Shown in pieces: positions 18,072 to 26,615 of a stretch of 64,000 nt of DNA. The stretch's first letter is position 1. Each line of letters begins with the position of its first letter. This DNA is from Bacteroidota bacterium (GTDB lineage: Bacteria > Bacteroidota > Bacteroidia > B-17B0 > Aurantibacillaceae). The position numbers and the translations under genes are program-made. The DNA is taken from positions 1 through 64,000 of the forward strand of contig JABDDQ010000001.1 of assembly GCA_013287545.1 (NCBI GenBank), written 5' to 3'. The notes under the pieces were generated by a model, which saw nothing but the letters and a program-made list of their open reading frames with translations, was not told the DNA's origin and ran no database searches.

Positions 18072-18776
18072 ATGAAACGGTTTCTACTATATATTTTTTT
18101 CTGCTTAGGTATAACAACTAAGTTGCTTGCTCAGGATGATTCTCTTTCTCCTTCTATTGCACCCGATTATGTTTTAAAAGATGGGGTGTATCTTTCGTTA
18201 AAAGATTTTCAAACAAATAACCCCTTGCCTAAAGAAAATATTTCAGGTACAGGTGATAAAACACAACCTGATTTTATTTCTAAAACATTAACCGAGAACA
18301 AAGAAATTATTTTTACCTATAAAGGTTCGCAGTATCGTGGTGATGTAAATAAAGTATGGGGCTATTGCCAAAACGGGAATATATATGTGCATTTTAAAGA
18401 AGATAAATACTGGCGTGTAACCGTGTTTGGCAGTATATCTCACTTTATAGCAACTATTGTAGTTACTCGTTATGTAAGCAATGGATATGGTATGGGCTAT
18501 GGTGGTGGTTTTTATGGGGGCATGGGAGGTTATGGAATCGGTGGGCCATCGGTGCCGGTTAAGCAAAATGAAACGCACGAATTTTTATTAGATTTTAAAA
18601 CTGGAGACATTGTTGAATGCACACCAACTAATTTAGAAGTTATTTTAAGCAGGGATATGCCGCTTTACGAGCAGTATATGAAAATTAAAAAACGTAAGCG
18701 CAAAGATTTTATGATATTATATATACGTAAGTATAATAACGACCATCCAATTTCTTTTCCTAAGAATACAAACTAG
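18072..18776 (+). CDS. Hypothetical secreted protein with glycine-rich loop
   Basis: The 234-residue protein has a signal peptide (KRFLLYIFFCLGITTKLLAQ). The mature part contains DYVLKDGVYLSLKDFQTNNP, often seen at the start of uncharacterised Bacteroidota secreted proteins, then YRGDVNKVWGYCQNGNIYVHF. A hydrophobic stretch (SHFIATIVVTRYV) leads into a Gly/Tyr/Met-rich segment (GYGMGYGGGFYGGMGGYG). The C-terminus is basic (KIKKRKRKDFM). A near-consensus -7 box (AACCTTTG) lies about 18 nt before the ATG. It ends 2 nt from the convergent recG stop. No assigned family. Confidence 0.7.
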   Translation: MKRFLLYIFFCLGITTKLLAQDDSLSPSIAPDYVLKDGVYLSLKDFQTNNPLPKENISGTGDKTQPDFISKTLTENKEIIFTYKGSQYRGDVNKVWGYCQNGNIYVHFKEDKYWRVTVFGSISHFIATIVVTRYVSNGYGMGYGGGFYGGMGGYGIGGPSVPVKQNETHEFLLDFKTGDIVECTPTNLEVILSRDMPLYEQYMKIKKRKRKDFMILYIRKYNNDHPISFPKNTN

Positions 18777-18778
18777 CT

Positions 18779-20881
18779 TTAGGCTACTTTACCCCAGTTA
18801 ATGTTTGTTTTATTCTGGCGGATTAATTGTCTGTTTAAAATTTGATTTTCGGTTTTTAATAATTGTGGGTCAGCTTCTAAAATTTCAGTAGCTACTTGTC
18901 TGGCCAATTGTAGTATTTGTTGGTCTTTAGCTAAATCGGCAATTTTTAAATTAAGAATGCCACTTTGTTGTGTGCCTTCAATGTCGCCCGGACCACGTAA
19001 TTGCAAATCAACTTCGGCTACTTCAAAACCATCATTTGTTCGACACATAGTTTCCATGCGTACTTTAGCATCTTGTGATAATTTGAATGAGGTTAGTAGC
19101 ATGCAATAACTTTGGTCGGCACCACGCCCAACCCTACCACGTAATTGATGTAGTTGCGATAAACCAAAACGCTCAGCATTTTCAATAACCATTACACTGG
19201 CATTGGGTACGTTTACACCAACCTCAATTACAGTAGTAGCTACCATAATATGTGTTTGACCTTTTACAAAAGCCTGCATTTCAAAATCTTTTTTATCAGA
19301 TTCCATTCTGCCATGCAAAATACTGATGCGATATTCAGGTAATGGAAATTGTTCGGATAAAGAATCGTAACCCTCCATTAAATTTTTTAAATCCAACTTT
19401 TCAGATTCTTCAATTAACGGATATACCACATATATTTGTCTGCCTAAAGCAATTTGCTCTTTCATAAAACCATATACGCGTAATCGTTTAGCATCGGTAT
19501 AATGTATGGTTTGGATAGGTTTACGTCCGGGAGGTAATTCATCAATAACCGATGTATCTAAATCTCCATACAAAGTCATGGCAAGTGTGCGTGGTATAGG
19601 TGTTGCACTCATTACTAAAACGTGCGGCGGATTTACATTTTTATTATGCAACTTGGCACGTTGTGCTACGCCAAAACGGTGTTGCTCATCTATCACTACA
19701 AACCCCAGGTTTTTAAATTTCACAGGGTCTTCTAACAAAGCATGTGTGCCAATAATAATTTGCAAGGTTCCATCAGCCAGGTTTTGTAAAATCTCTTTTC
19801 GTGCTTTAGTTTTTACTGAGCCTGTAAGTAAGGCACACGTAATGCCAAGTGGTTTTATTAATTCGCTAATAGTAATAAAATGTTGTTGTGCCAATATTTC
19901 GGTAGGTGCCATTAAGCATGCCTGAAAATTATTATCGAGTGCCATTAGCATGCACATTAAGGATACAATGGTTTTGCCGCTGCCAACATCACCCTGTAAT
20001 AAACGGTTCATTTGTTTGCCCGAACGAACATCATTTCTAATTTCTTTTATAACACGTTTTTGCGCGTTGGTTAATTCAAACGGTAAATGCTCGTTAAAGA
20101 AGGAATTGAAATAATGCCCCAATTTTTCAAACACAAAACTTTGCACGCTGTTTTTACGAAAGTGTTTGCTCTTTAATAATTTTAGTTGAATGTAAAAAAG
20201 CTCTTCAAATTTTAACCGAAGCTCGGCTTTCTTTAATAGTTCCGGGTTTTCAGGAAAGTGAATTTGCTTACAGGCTAACTCTTTACTAAGAAATTTGTAT
20301 TGATTGATAATAGAATCAGGTAACGTTTCTTCTATTTTATGTTGCAGTTGCGGAATTAAAACTTCCTGCAATTTTAAAATGCCTTTGCTATCTAAACCCT
20401 TGCTTTTTAATTTTTCGGTAGATGGATAAACCGGTTGCAACACCGCATTCAGTTTAACGCTTTCGTCGCTCGCCAAATCAACATCAGGGTGCGTAATGTT
20501 ATACTTGCCCCTAAATTCAGATGGTTTGCCAAGTACTACATATTCTATATCAGGTTTAAATTTTCCTTCCAGCCACTTAGCACCTTGAAACCAAACCAAT
20601 TCTATAACACCCGTATCATCTTTTAAATAGGCAACAAAGCGTTTGGCAAATTTTTCGCCAAGCAATTCTGTTCGTATAATTTTTCCTTTTAGCTGTACGT
20701 AAGGCAGCTCCTCGTTTATATCTTTTATTTTATAAAACTTGCTGCGGTCAACGTACCTGAAAGGATATAAGCTAAGTAAGTCGTAATAGGTAAAAATTTG
20801 CAATTCCTTTTTTAGGATATCGCCGCGTTGCGGACCAATGCCTTTTAAATATTCAATAGGAGTATCAAGAAAATTACTCAT
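18779..20881 (-). CDS. recG: ATP-dependent DNA helicase RecG
   Basis: The 700-residue SF2 helicase reverses stalled forks and processes Holliday junctions. N-terminal wedge/OB domain: about 1-180 (TPIEYLKGIGPQRGDILKKELQI). Walker A is GDVGSGKT, Walker B DEQH in VVIDEQHRFGVAQR, motif III SATPIPRTLAM, and motifs V-VI VATTVIEVGVNVPNASVMVIENAERFGLSQLHQLRGRVGRG. The family C-terminal FEVAEVDLQLRGPGDIEGTQQSG is present. It is 22 nt downstream of recR on the same strand, giving a recR-recG repair operon. Confidence 0.97.
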   Translation of the reverse strand: MSNFLDTPIEYLKGIGPQRGDILKKELQIFTYYDLLSLYPFRYVDRSKFYKIKDINEELPYVQLKGKIIRTELLGEKFAKRFVAYLKDDTGVIELVWFQGAKWLEGKFKPDIEYVVLGKPSEFRGKYNITHPDVDLASDESVKLNAVLQPVYPSTEKLKSKGLDSKGILKLQEVLIPQLQHKIEETLPDSIINQYKFLSKELACKQIHFPENPELLKKAELRLKFEELFYIQLKLLKSKHFRKNSVQSFVFEKLGHYFNSFFNEHLPFELTNAQKRVIKEIRNDVRSGKQMNRLLQGDVGSGKTIVSLMCMLMALDNNFQACLMAPTEILAQQHFITISELIKPLGITCALLTGSVKTKARKEILQNLADGTLQIIIGTHALLEDPVKFKNLGFVVIDEQHRFGVAQRAKLHNKNVNPPHVLVMSATPIPRTLAMTLYGDLDTSVIDELPPGRKPIQTIHYTDAKRLRVYGFMKEQIALGRQIYVVYPLIEESEKLDLKNLMEGYDSLSEQFPLPEYRISILHGRMESDKKDFEMQAFVKGQTHIMVATTVIEVGVNVPNASVMVIENAERFGLSQLHQLRGRVGRGADQSYCMLLTSFKLSQDAKVRMETMCRTNDGFEVAEVDLQLRGPGDIEGTQQSGILNLKIADLAKDQQILQLARQVATEILEADPQLLKTENQILNRQLIRQNKTNINWGKVA

Positions 20882-20903
20882 TAGATATTCCTAAAGTAAT
20901 AAT

Positions 20904-21512
20904 TTAATTTTTCTGATAAGGAACCCTATTTTGTAGTGATCTGCCTAAAGTAACTTCGTCGGTATACTCTAACTCATCGCCAACAGGCACGCCGCGCGCT
21001 AAGGTTGATATAGATACATGGAGTGTTTGTAATTTTCTCGACAAATAAAATGCTGTAGTATCGCCTTCGGTAGTGGCACTTAGCGCAAAAATAATTTCGG
21101 CGGTTTCGTTTTCAGTTATGCGTTTTAGTAAAGCATCAATAAATAAATCTGCCGGACCAATGCCATCAATAGGAGAAATTAAACCACCCAATACATGATA
21201 CACGCCACGGTACATGCCGGTATTTTCAATGGCCATTACATCGCGCACATCCTGTACTACGCAAATAATTTTTTTATCGCGCATGCCATTGGTACAAATG
21301 CTGCAAACCTCGGTATCAGAAACGTTATAACAATTGTTGCAAAATTTAATTTGCGTACGCATGTTTAAAATAGATTGTGCCAGGTTGTGTGATGAATCTT
21401 TTTCGTTGCGTAATAAATGCAATACATAACGCAAAGCTGTTTTGCGCCCAACACCGGGTAAACGAGAAAACTCATTTACTGCACTATCTAAAAGTTTTGA
21501 GGGTAATTCCAC
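20904..21512 (-). CDS. recR: Recombination mediator protein RecR
   Basis: The 202-residue protein works with RecF/RecO to load RecA at gaps. Visible: the N-terminal helix-hairpin-helix (FSRLPGVGRKTALRYVLHLL), a C4 zinc motif (CNNCYNVSDTEVCSIC), a Toprim domain (IICVVQDVRDVMAIENTGMYRGVYHVLGG) and the C-terminal STLARGVPVGDELEYTDEVTLGRSL. The start codon is GTG at 21512. recG follows after 22 nt. Confidence 0.96.
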   Translation of the reverse strand: MELPSKLLDSAVNEFSRLPGVGRKTALRYVLHLLRNEKDSSHNLAQSILNMRTQIKFCNNCYNVSDTEVCSICTNGMRDKKIICVVQDVRDVMAIENTGMYRGVYHVLGGLISPIDGIGPADLFIDALLKRITENETAEIIFALSATTEGDTTAFYLSRKLQTLHVSISTLARGVPVGDELEYTDEVTLGRSLQNRVPYQKN

Positions 21513-21641
21513 TATGTAAAAATAAACAATTACACAGGTTTTGATAGTTTGTTTCTCATATTTTATTAAACATTTTTATGTGGAGAAAAACTATTCTTGT
21601 AGGAAATAGAAAGCCTTAAAAACGGCATCTTCGTTAAACTT

Positions 21642-23132
21642 ATGTCGGCACCCTTTATACTACTTTGTATTGCTTTATATTTTGGCGGCTTGCTGTTAAT
21701 TGCCTACATAACCAGCCGAAAAAGTGATGCTAACACCTATTTTATTGGTAACAAGGCATCGCCTTGGTATGCGGTAGCATTTGGCATGCTGGGCGATTCA
21801 CTTTCGGGGGTTACGTATATTTCTGTACCGGGTAATGTAATTAACACGCAGTTTTCGTACCTGCAATTGGTGCTGGGTTATTTGGTGGGTTATGTAATTA
21901 TTGCCAAAGTTTTGTTGCCGCTTTATTACAAAATGAATTTACTTTCTATTTATACTTATTTGGAAACCCGCTTTGGGCGTAGCACACAAAAAACGGGGGC
22001 TTTCTTTTTTATTTTATCGCGCACCTTGGGTGCAGCCGGTAGGTTATATTTAGCTGCCGGTGTTATTCAGTTTTTTGTTTTTGATAGATTTGCAACCGTT
22101 CACATTCCGTTTGCAGTAAGTGTGTCAGTTATTATTGCTTTAATGCTTTTGTACACGTACAAAGGGGGCATTAAAACACTGGTGTGGACTGATACTTTTC
22201 AGTCGTTCTTTTTAATACTGGGTGTAGTGTTATCCATAGCCGCTATTATTTCAAGTACCGATTGGAGTTTTGGTACAGCGGTTTCTAAACTAACACACTC
22301 AAGTTATTCGCAAGTTTTTTTCTTCGATTGGCATAAATCTACTTTCTTCTTTAAACAGTTTTTAGGTGGTGTTTTTATTGCCGTAACCATGACGGGCTTG
22401 GATCAAAATATGATGCAGAAAAACCTAAGCTGTCGTTCGTTAAAAGATGCGCAAAAAAATATTTATTGGTTTAGCATTGTATTGGTAATTGTAAACTTTT
22501 TCTTTTTAGCATTAGGTGCGCTACTGTTTTTATACCAGCAAGAAAAAAATATTCCGTTACCTGTAAACGAAGCCGGCAAAATTTTAACCGACCGTGTGTT
22601 TCCTAACCTGGCACTTAATTATTTAGGAGCCTTTGCAGGGCTTGTGTTTATAATAGGTTTAACAGCAGCCACTTTTTCAAGTGCCGATTCAGTACTTACA
22701 ACCCTTACCACATCTATGTATATAGATATGTTTGAATTGGATAAAAAAACGATATCCGAAAGCAAAAAAACGTTTTACCGCAGGTTTATACATATAGCTT
22801 TCGCAGTGCTTTTATGGGCTTGTATTTTAGTATTTAATGCTATAAATAGTAAAGCTATTATTGATACTATTTTAATTATTGCAGGCTACACCTATGGTCC
22901 TTTGTTGGGCTTGTTCTCTTTCGGTATCATTTTAAAACGTAAAGTTACCGATAACATTATACCGACTATTTGTTTAGCGTCTCCTATACTTACATATGCG
23001 CTAAATTTATGCTTGCCTATGCTTGTAGAAGATTACCAATCGGGTAACGAAATAATTTTGTTAAATGGTATCATTACTTTTTGCGGGTTACTACTATTTT
23101 CTAAAAGGGAAGAAAAATCTCTTCTTGCCTAA
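21642..23132 (+). CDS. Sodium:solute symporter (SSS family)
   Basis: The 496-residue inner-membrane protein has about 13 predicted transmembrane helices and SSS-family motifs: FGMLGDSLSGVTYISVPGNV near the Na+ site, YLETRFGRSTQKTGAFFFILSRTLGAAGRLYLAAGVI, TDTFQSFFLILGVVLS, GLDQNMMQKNLSCRSLKDAQKN, and GLTAATFSSADSVLTTLTTS (helix 8, Na+-coordinating Ser/Thr). The transported solute cannot be inferred. It is a single gene, with recR divergent upstream and an M13 peptidase downstream. Confidence 0.9.
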   Translation: MSAPFILLCIALYFGGLLLIAYITSRKSDANTYFIGNKASPWYAVAFGMLGDSLSGVTYISVPGNVINTQFSYLQLVLGYLVGYVIIAKVLLPLYYKMNLLSIYTYLETRFGRSTQKTGAFFFILSRTLGAAGRLYLAAGVIQFFVFDRFATVHIPFAVSVSVIIALMLLYTYKGGIKTLVWTDTFQSFFLILGVVLSIAAIISSTDWSFGTAVSKLTHSSYSQVFFFDWHKSTFFFKQFLGGVFIAVTMTGLDQNMMQKNLSCRSLKDAQKNIYWFSIVLVIVNFFFLALGALLFLYQQEKNIPLPVNEAGKILTDRVFPNLALNYLGAFAGLVFIIGLTAATFSSADSVLTTLTTSMYIDMFELDKKTISESKKTFYRRFIHIAFAVLLWACILVFNAINSKAIIDTILIIAGYTYGPLLGLFSFGIILKRKVTDNIIPTICLASPILTYALNLCLPMLVEDYQSGNEIILLNGIITFCGLLLFSKREEKSLLA

Positions 23133-23235
23133 GTTGAGAATTTAAATTAACAAACCACCCAAAACGTCATTCTTCCGTTAATCATTTTCTGATATAAAAG
23201 ATGTAAAAAAAGGTGGTGTAACTAAAAACAAGCTA

Positions 23236-23243
23236 TATATTCG
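23236..23243 (+). promoter_or_regulatory. Variant -7 element TATATTCG before the M13 peptidase gene
   Basis: This is the same one-base variant of TAnnTTTG as at 10526-10533, 25 nt before ATG 23269. Confidence 0.35.
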
Positions 23244-23268
23244 GCAAAATTTTTATACCACACAAGTA

Positions 23269-25284
23269 ATGAAAAAAACACTAATAAAAACTACATTAAT
23301 TGCACTTACCGCCATGAATGTAAACGCACAAAACCCGGGCATTAAAATTGCCGATATGGATAAAAGCATCGACCCGCGCGATGATTTTTACCAATATGCT
23401 AACGGAACCTGGATTAAGAATACAAAAATTCCTGCACAAGAGTCTCGTTGGGGTAGCTTTAATGAGTTAGCCGATCATAACAACGATAACTTAAAAAAAA
23501 TATTGGAAGAGTGTGCTGCCGATAAAACAGCAAAACCAGGTAGCAATAAACAAAAAATAGGCGATTTTTATCATGTAGGAATGGACACCGTAAAACTTGA
23601 AAAAGAAGGTTATGCGCCAATTAGCCCCCTTTTAGCAAGCATAAATAAAATTGCCAATAAAACCGATTTATTAAAAACCGTAGCTGAAATACATACGCAA
23701 GGCCTTAGTAGTTTATTTACTTTTGCAGTAGATGCAGATGAAAAAAGTAGTAACGATAATGCAATTTATTTCGCTCAAACCCGCTTAGGCTTACCCGATA
23801 AAATGTATTATACAGATGCTAAGTATGAAAAAATACGTGCAGCGTATAAAAAACATGTAGAAAATATTTTTTCTTTATTGGGAGATAAGGCCGATGTAGC
23901 GGCAAAAAATTCGGAAACTGTTTTTAATATAGAAAGTCAATTAGCTGATGGTTCTATGGGACGCATTGAATTACGCGACCCTGATAAACAATACAATAAA
24001 CTTACCAAAGTAGATTTCTTTAACAAACAAGCTAATTTAGACCTTAACTCATACATTGTTGCTGCTGGTGCTACAGCTCCTTTTATCGATGTTATTGTAA
24101 GACAACCGCTGTATTTTGATAAATTAAATCAGGTAATAAATACGGTTTCTATTGCTGATTGGAAAACTTATTTGCGTTGGTGTACAGCACACCAAACAGC
24201 TTCGTTTTTAAGCGCTGCTTTTGTGAAAGAAAATTTTTCGTTTTATAGCGCCACCTTACAAGGTGCTAAAGAAATGAAACCACGTTGGAAACGCGTATCG
24301 GCTACCATTGATGGAAGCATTGGCGAAGCTTTAGGACAAATATTTGTAGATAAATATTTTGATGCGGAGTCTAAAAAGAAAGTGAACACAATGGTTGATA
24401 ATCTTTTTACTGCATTTAAAGAACGCATTAACACCCGTGTGTGGATGAGCGATGTAACTAAGCAAAAAGCATTAGAAAAGCTGGGTAAAATTATGCGTAA
24501 ATTAGGTTACCCTGATAAATGGAAAGACTATTCTACTTTAGATATTAAAAACGATTCGTATGTAGCTAATGTTTTACGTTCTAACCATTACGAATACAAA
24601 CGTATGATTGATAAAATTGGCAAACCGGTTGATAAAACAGAATGGGGCATGTCACCTCCAACAGTAAATGCGTATTATAACCCAAGCTATAACGAAATTG
24701 TTTTCCCTGCCGGAATTATGCAGCCACCTTTCTTTAATGCAAAGGCTGATGATGCAGCAAACTATGGCGTAATGGGGGCGGTTATTGGTCATGAGCTTAC
24801 ACATGGTTTTGATGACCAAGGTGCAAAATATGATGCTGACGGAAATCTTAAAGATTGGTGGACAGCAGAAGATATGAAAAACTTTGAAAGTCGTACAGGT
24901 CTTGTACGTGAACAGTTTGATGCTTATGTGGCTATAGACACCTTACACGTAAACGGACAACTTACTTTAGGTGAAAATATTGCTGATTTGGGCGGTTTAA
25001 CTATGAGTTACTATGCTTATAAGCTTTCTTTAAAAGGAGCTAAATCTAAAGTAATTGATGGTTTTACAGGTGAGCAACGCTTTTTTATTGCCTGGGCACA
25101 AGGATGGAAAACCTTATCGCGCGATGAGGCTTTAAAACAACTAATTGCTACAAATCCACATAGTCCGGGTAACTTTAGGGTACTTGGTCCATTATCTAAC
25201 ATGAAAGAGTTTTACGAAGCCTTTAATGTAAAAGAGGGTAATAAAATGTACCGTCCTGATAACAAACGTGCAGAGATTTGGTAG
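23269..25284 (+). CDS. M13 family zinc metallopeptidase (neprilysin/PepO-like)
   Basis: The 671-residue protein has a signal peptide (KKTLIKTTLIALTAMNVNAQ), predicting a periplasmic or extracellular location. The M13 N-terminal lobe starts at DPRDDFYQYANGTWIKN (about 35-51). The catalytic domain has VNAYYNPSYNEIVFPAGIMQPPFF, the zinc motif HELTH within VIGHELTHGFDDQGAKYD, the third ligand in GENIADLGGL, and the family C-terminus EFYEAFNVKEGNKMYRPDNKRAEIW, which places the conserved CxxW region as an aligned variant without Cys. The length is normal for the family. It cleaves peptides in this family; the substrate is unknown. Confidence 0.96.
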   Translation: MKKTLIKTTLIALTAMNVNAQNPGIKIADMDKSIDPRDDFYQYANGTWIKNTKIPAQESRWGSFNELADHNNDNLKKILEECAADKTAKPGSNKQKIGDFYHVGMDTVKLEKEGYAPISPLLASINKIANKTDLLKTVAEIHTQGLSSLFTFAVDADEKSSNDNAIYFAQTRLGLPDKMYYTDAKYEKIRAAYKKHVENIFSLLGDKADVAAKNSETVFNIESQLADGSMGRIELRDPDKQYNKLTKVDFFNKQANLDLNSYIVAAGATAPFIDVIVRQPLYFDKLNQVINTVSIADWKTYLRWCTAHQTASFLSAAFVKENFSFYSATLQGAKEMKPRWKRVSATIDGSIGEALGQIFVDKYFDAESKKKVNTMVDNLFTAFKERINTRVWMSDVTKQKALEKLGKIMRKLGYPDKWKDYSTLDIKNDSYVANVLRSNHYEYKRMIDKIGKPVDKTEWGMSPPTVNAYYNPSYNEIVFPAGIMQPPFFNAKADDAANYGVMGAVIGHELTHGFDDQGAKYDADGNLKDWWTAEDMKNFESRTGLVREQFDAYVAIDTLHVNGQLTLGENIADLGGLTMSYYAYKLSLKGAKSKVIDGFTGEQRFFIAWAQGWKTLSRDEALKQLIATNPHSPGNFRVLGPLSNMKEFYEAFNVKEGNKMYRPDNKRAEIW

Positions 25285-25325
25285 GTTTTTGCGAAAAAAT
25301 AACAAGAACAGATTAATAAATAAGC

Positions 25326-25333
25326 TATATTTG
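25326..25333 (+). promoter_or_regulatory. -7 element for the small Lys/Cys-rich protein gene
   Basis: TATATTTG fits TAnnTTTG, 24 nt before ATG 25358. Confidence 0.5.
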
Positions 25334-25357
25334 ATATAACAATTAAAAAAAACTAAA

Positions 25358-25564
25358 ATGAAAAAAATATTTTTAACCTTAGCATTAGCTTCTTTTGTAG
25401 GAGCAACTTCAATGTCAGCTTCAACTTTTGGTGATGACAAAAAAGGCGACGACAAAAACAAAAAAACTTGCACTAAAGAATGCAAAAAAGATGGTAAATC
25501 TTGCTGCAAAGACAAAAAAGCAGCAGGAGCTACAGATACAAAAGCTACCGAAGAGAAAAAATAA
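25358..25564 (+). CDS. Small secreted Lys/Cys-rich protein
   Basis: The 68-residue protein has a signal peptide (KKIFLTLALASFVGATSMSA). The roughly 45-residue mature part is highly charged, rich in Lys, Asp and Glu, with four cysteines: two in TCTKECKKD and an adjacent pair in SCCKD. It has its own promoter and a strong terminator, which supports a real gene despite its size. The Cx3C...CC arrangement could bind a metal or form disulfides in the periplasm; this is inference. I do not recognise a family. Mature residues are nearly all hydrophilic, so it is probably unfolded without a ligand. Confidence 0.75.
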   Translation: MKKIFLTLALASFVGATSMSASTFGDDKKGDDKNKKTCTKECKKDGKSCCKDKKAAGATDTKATEEKK

Positions 25565-25580
25565 TTTCTTGCAGATTATA

Positions 25581-25617
25581 AAAAAGCCCGCATCTGATAA
25601 AGATAGCGGGCTTTTTT
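25581..25617 (+). terminator. Rho-independent terminator after the small Lys/Cys-rich gene
   Basis: AAAAAGCCCGC (25581-25591) pairs with GCGGGCTTTTT (25606-25616), with a CATCT/AGAT inner extension and a T-run. Confidence 0.88.
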
Positions 25618-25723
25618 ATTTTAGCAATTTACCTGAAATTGCCTTGTAAGCCTTATCAATAAAGAAGAAAATTTAGTTTTAAACAGTTAAGCTGAGCATT
25701 TTTTTGCGTTGTAAATTTATGCT

Positions 25724-26017
25724 ATGTCAGATGCTGTTGATGATAAATATTTAAAGGGCAGGGGGGCACAAATAAACACCCATAACCGTTTTGAGAAACA
25801 GGTGGTAGGGGCTTTTCATATTGAAGGTGGGCAGGTGAATGATTCTCGACCAGGTAAGCGTATGAGTGGCGAGGGAAATATAGCCGATAGTATAAAAAGG
25901 CTATTTCAAATTTCGGTTAAAAAATTTATGGGAGAGCCTGAACGTTTAAGGCTTAACACAAGTGTCTTTTTAAATAAACACAACGCACAAACAAGTTTGT
26001 TTGATGATTTGGTTTAA
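25724..26017 (+). pseudogene. Internally deleted radical SAM protein remnant (PA0069/SplB-like family), 97-codon ORF
   Basis: The ORF of 97 residues is intact from ATG to stop, but it reads like the two ends of a much longer protein joined together. Residues about 8-32 (KGRGAQINTHNRFEKQ, HIEG) resemble the N-terminus of PA0069-type radical SAM proteins (KGRGA.xNPxNRF). Residues about 35-97 (GQVNDSRPGKRMSGEGNIADSI, then RLRLNTSVF, QTSLF) resemble their C-terminus. The roughly 250 residues between, including the CxxxCxxC radical SAM cluster, are missing. The junction is in frame, so a small product could be made but could not have the parent activity. Family assignment is from memory of motif patterns. 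It could instead be an unrelated small protein. Confidence 0.5.
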
Positions 26018-26511
26018 TTTTTCTTGATTGGTTTTTTTTCATTCATTTCTTCTTGATACCGAACAACTTCAAACATAGCATCAAGCACCATATTGAATTT
26101 TTTCTTGCCCCATAATTTTTGAAGATCAGCATGCAGGTCTTTTTGCCGCCCTCGGCAGGTCAAAATAAACTCTTTTCCCTTATCTGTTAAATAAATAATA
26201 GAACTACGTTTATCGTTGGGGTTGGTTTGTATTTTAATGTATTTTTTTTCTTCAAGTTCTTGTACCACCTGACTCATGCCTTGTTTGGTTATACCTGCAC
26301 GTTTAGCTAAATCGGTATTGGTAACGCCATCCACATCAATGTTCATTATTAAAGGCATATACGCCAACTTAAAATCACGAATATTGTGCTCGTATAATTG
26401 TTCGGCAACCCAAGTATCAAAATGTTTTTTTAGTTTACTTACCGCTTTACCCCAGCTATGCTTGCTTAAAGCATCTGTTTTTTGTAGCTCTTTATCTAAG
26501 TTTTTCATCAT
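26014..26511 (-). CDS. MarR family transcriptional regulator
   Basis: The 165-residue protein has the MarR winged helix at about 55-125: VTNTDLAKRAGITKQGMSQVVQELEEKKYIKIQTNPNDKRSSIIYLTDKG. The recognition helix is TKQGMSQVVQEL, and the wing carries the usual DKR. N- and C-terminal helices would form the dimer interface. It is divergent from the emrA-emrB-tolC operon, and the 104-bp intergenic region holds both promoters plus repeated operator-like sequence. I infer that it represses the efflux operon and itself, released by an unknown ligand. Its last 4 nt overlap the convergent remnant gene. Confidence 0.92.
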   Translation of the reverse strand: MMKNLDKELQKTDALSKHSWGKAVSKLKKHFDTWVAEQLYEHNIRDFKLAYMPLIMNIDVDGVTNTDLAKRAGITKQGMSQVVQELEEKKYIKIQTNPNDKRSSIIYLTDKGKEFILTCRGRQKDLHADLQKLWGKKKFNMVLDAMFEVVRYQEEMNEKKPIKKN

Positions 26512-26527
26512 AAAAGTACCTCTGCGG

Positions 26528-26590
26528 CAAATATACTAAAAAAATAATAGTAAATTAACTTGACTATTTAGTAAAGTTACTTTACCTTTG
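26528..26590. promoter_or_regulatory. Divergent MarR/efflux promoter-operator region
   Basis: Rightward promoter: TTG (26560-26562), 20 nt, TACCTTTG (26583-26590). Leftward -7: TATATTTG on the minus strand (26528-26535). Operator-like sequence: direct repeats TAGTAAATTAACTT (26548-26561) and TAGTAAAGTTACTT (26569-26582), differing at two positions and spaced 21 nt start to start (two helical turns). The second copy contains a perfect palindrome, GTAAAGT-T-ACTTTAC (26571-26585), lying between the -33 and -7 elements, where MarR binding would block RNA polymerase. Confidence 0.72.
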
Positions 26591-26615
26591 TTGCCATAAT
26601 TTAAAAATCTGTTTT

